In this document: positions 63,762 to 64,000 of the stretch, piece after piece
How the letters are laid out: the number at the start of each line of letters is the position of its first letter
How positions within the stretch are numbered: position 1 is the first letter of the stretch
Assembly: GCF_027922005.1 (NCBI RefSeq)
Contig: NZ_BSEV01000005.1
Coordinates: 1 to 64,000, forward strand
Reading direction: 5' to 3'
DNA: 64,000 nt
From: Streptosporangium carneum
Lineage (GTDB): Bacteria; Actinomycetota; Actinomycetes; Streptosporangiales; Streptosporangiaceae
Position numbers and translations under genes: made by a program
The notes under the pieces: generated by a model
Told to the model about the DNA's origin: nothing
Databases searched by the model: none
Seen by the model: only the letters and a program-made list of their open reading frames with translations

Positions 63762-64000
63762 ATGCTGACCGATCCCACGGACCCCTCGCGCGTCCTCATC
63801 GAAACCTCAGACCTGGACGGCGACCACGACCTGGTCCGCCGGTACGGCGTGTCGCTCAAGGAGATCGTCCTGTGGGCGCGGGAGTACCTGTGCCGTCCCC
63901 ACGCCGACCTCGGCAGGAAGGGGCCTGTCTGCCCCTACGCCCAGACCTCGCTGGACCGGGGCACCTTCTACCTGGGAGTCCGTCCGGGAACACCGGACGG
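63762..64000 (+). CDS. DUF6875-like protein (3' end outside the window)
   Basis: Only the first 79 codons are visible. VSLKEIVLWAREYLCRPHAD and LGRKGPVCPYAQTSLDRGTF, with the conserved CRPH and GxVCPY motifs, match what I know as the DUF6875 family, whose function is not known. It begins two bases after the KMO stop with a weak ribosome-binding site, so it belongs to the same operon. The cysteines may bind metal or a cofactor. The cluster continues beyond the edge. Confidence 0.6.
   Translation, partial: MLTDPTDPSRVLIETSDLDGDHDLVRRYGVSLKEIVLWAREYLCRPHADLGRKGPVCPYAQTSLDRGTFYLGVRPGTPD

Overview
The window is high-GC actinobacterial chromosome, most likely from the order Streptosporangiales (Streptosporangium/Nonomuraea type). 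This is judged from gene order, GTG starts, GC-rich third codon positions and family content, not from a database match. It holds about 54 protein-coding genes, one gene remnant and no RNA gene that I can recognise. Both ends are cut: infB on the left and a DUF6875-like gene on the right.

Left core (1-14.3 kb): infB, DUF503, rbfA, nrnA-like DHH, truB, ribF, rpsO, pnp, an M16 peptidase and dapB. These cover translation, RNA decay, flavin and lysine/peptidoglycan functions. The truB-ribF pair is interrupted by a leucyl aminopeptidase, a FadR-type regulator and a chimeric remnant. In the remnant the head of a proline iminopeptidase gene is joined in frame to the tail of an oligopeptide ABC ATPase gene.

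Middle accessory part (14.3-36 kb): a GNAT enzyme, an 8-copy GCCGGT tandem repeat, a two-component system next to an L,D-transpeptidase lipoprotein, TenA, PucR, a MarR/TIGR03086 divergent pair, and a purine operon (NCS1 permease plus two unrelated adenine/adenosine deaminases). These are followed by menA, small regulators and enzymes, a MocR/EamA divergent pair with overlapping start codons, a peroxiredoxin, and a UTRA-type GntR regulator.

Second core block (36-47 kb): dapA, ribonuclease J, ftsK, a RodZ-like protein, rimO, pgsA, cinA C-domain, a ClgR-like regulator, a Nei/Fpg glycosylase and an Rrf2 regulator, in an order familiar from actinomycetes.

Right accessory part (47-64 kb): an orphan condensation-domain protein, a ROK regulator, a methyltransferase with a degenerate PIG-L-like front half, a PIG-L deacetylase, a repeat cluster and a GH3 glucosaminidase. 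A nonribosomal peptide operon then runs off the right edge. It encodes a condensation-like/carrier didomain protein with a degenerate active site, a C-A-T-reductase NRPS, an MFS exporter, a methyltransferase (with a TTA codon), a kynurenine 3-monooxygenase and a DUF6875-like protein. A KMO plus methyltransferase beside a reductase-terminated NRPS recalls pyrrolobenzodiazepine-type pathways that use 3-hydroxy-4-methylanthranilate. The C-T protein standing where an A-T loader would be expected, and a non-proline A-domain pocket, make it look like an unusual variant. This cluster is the main candidate for something new.
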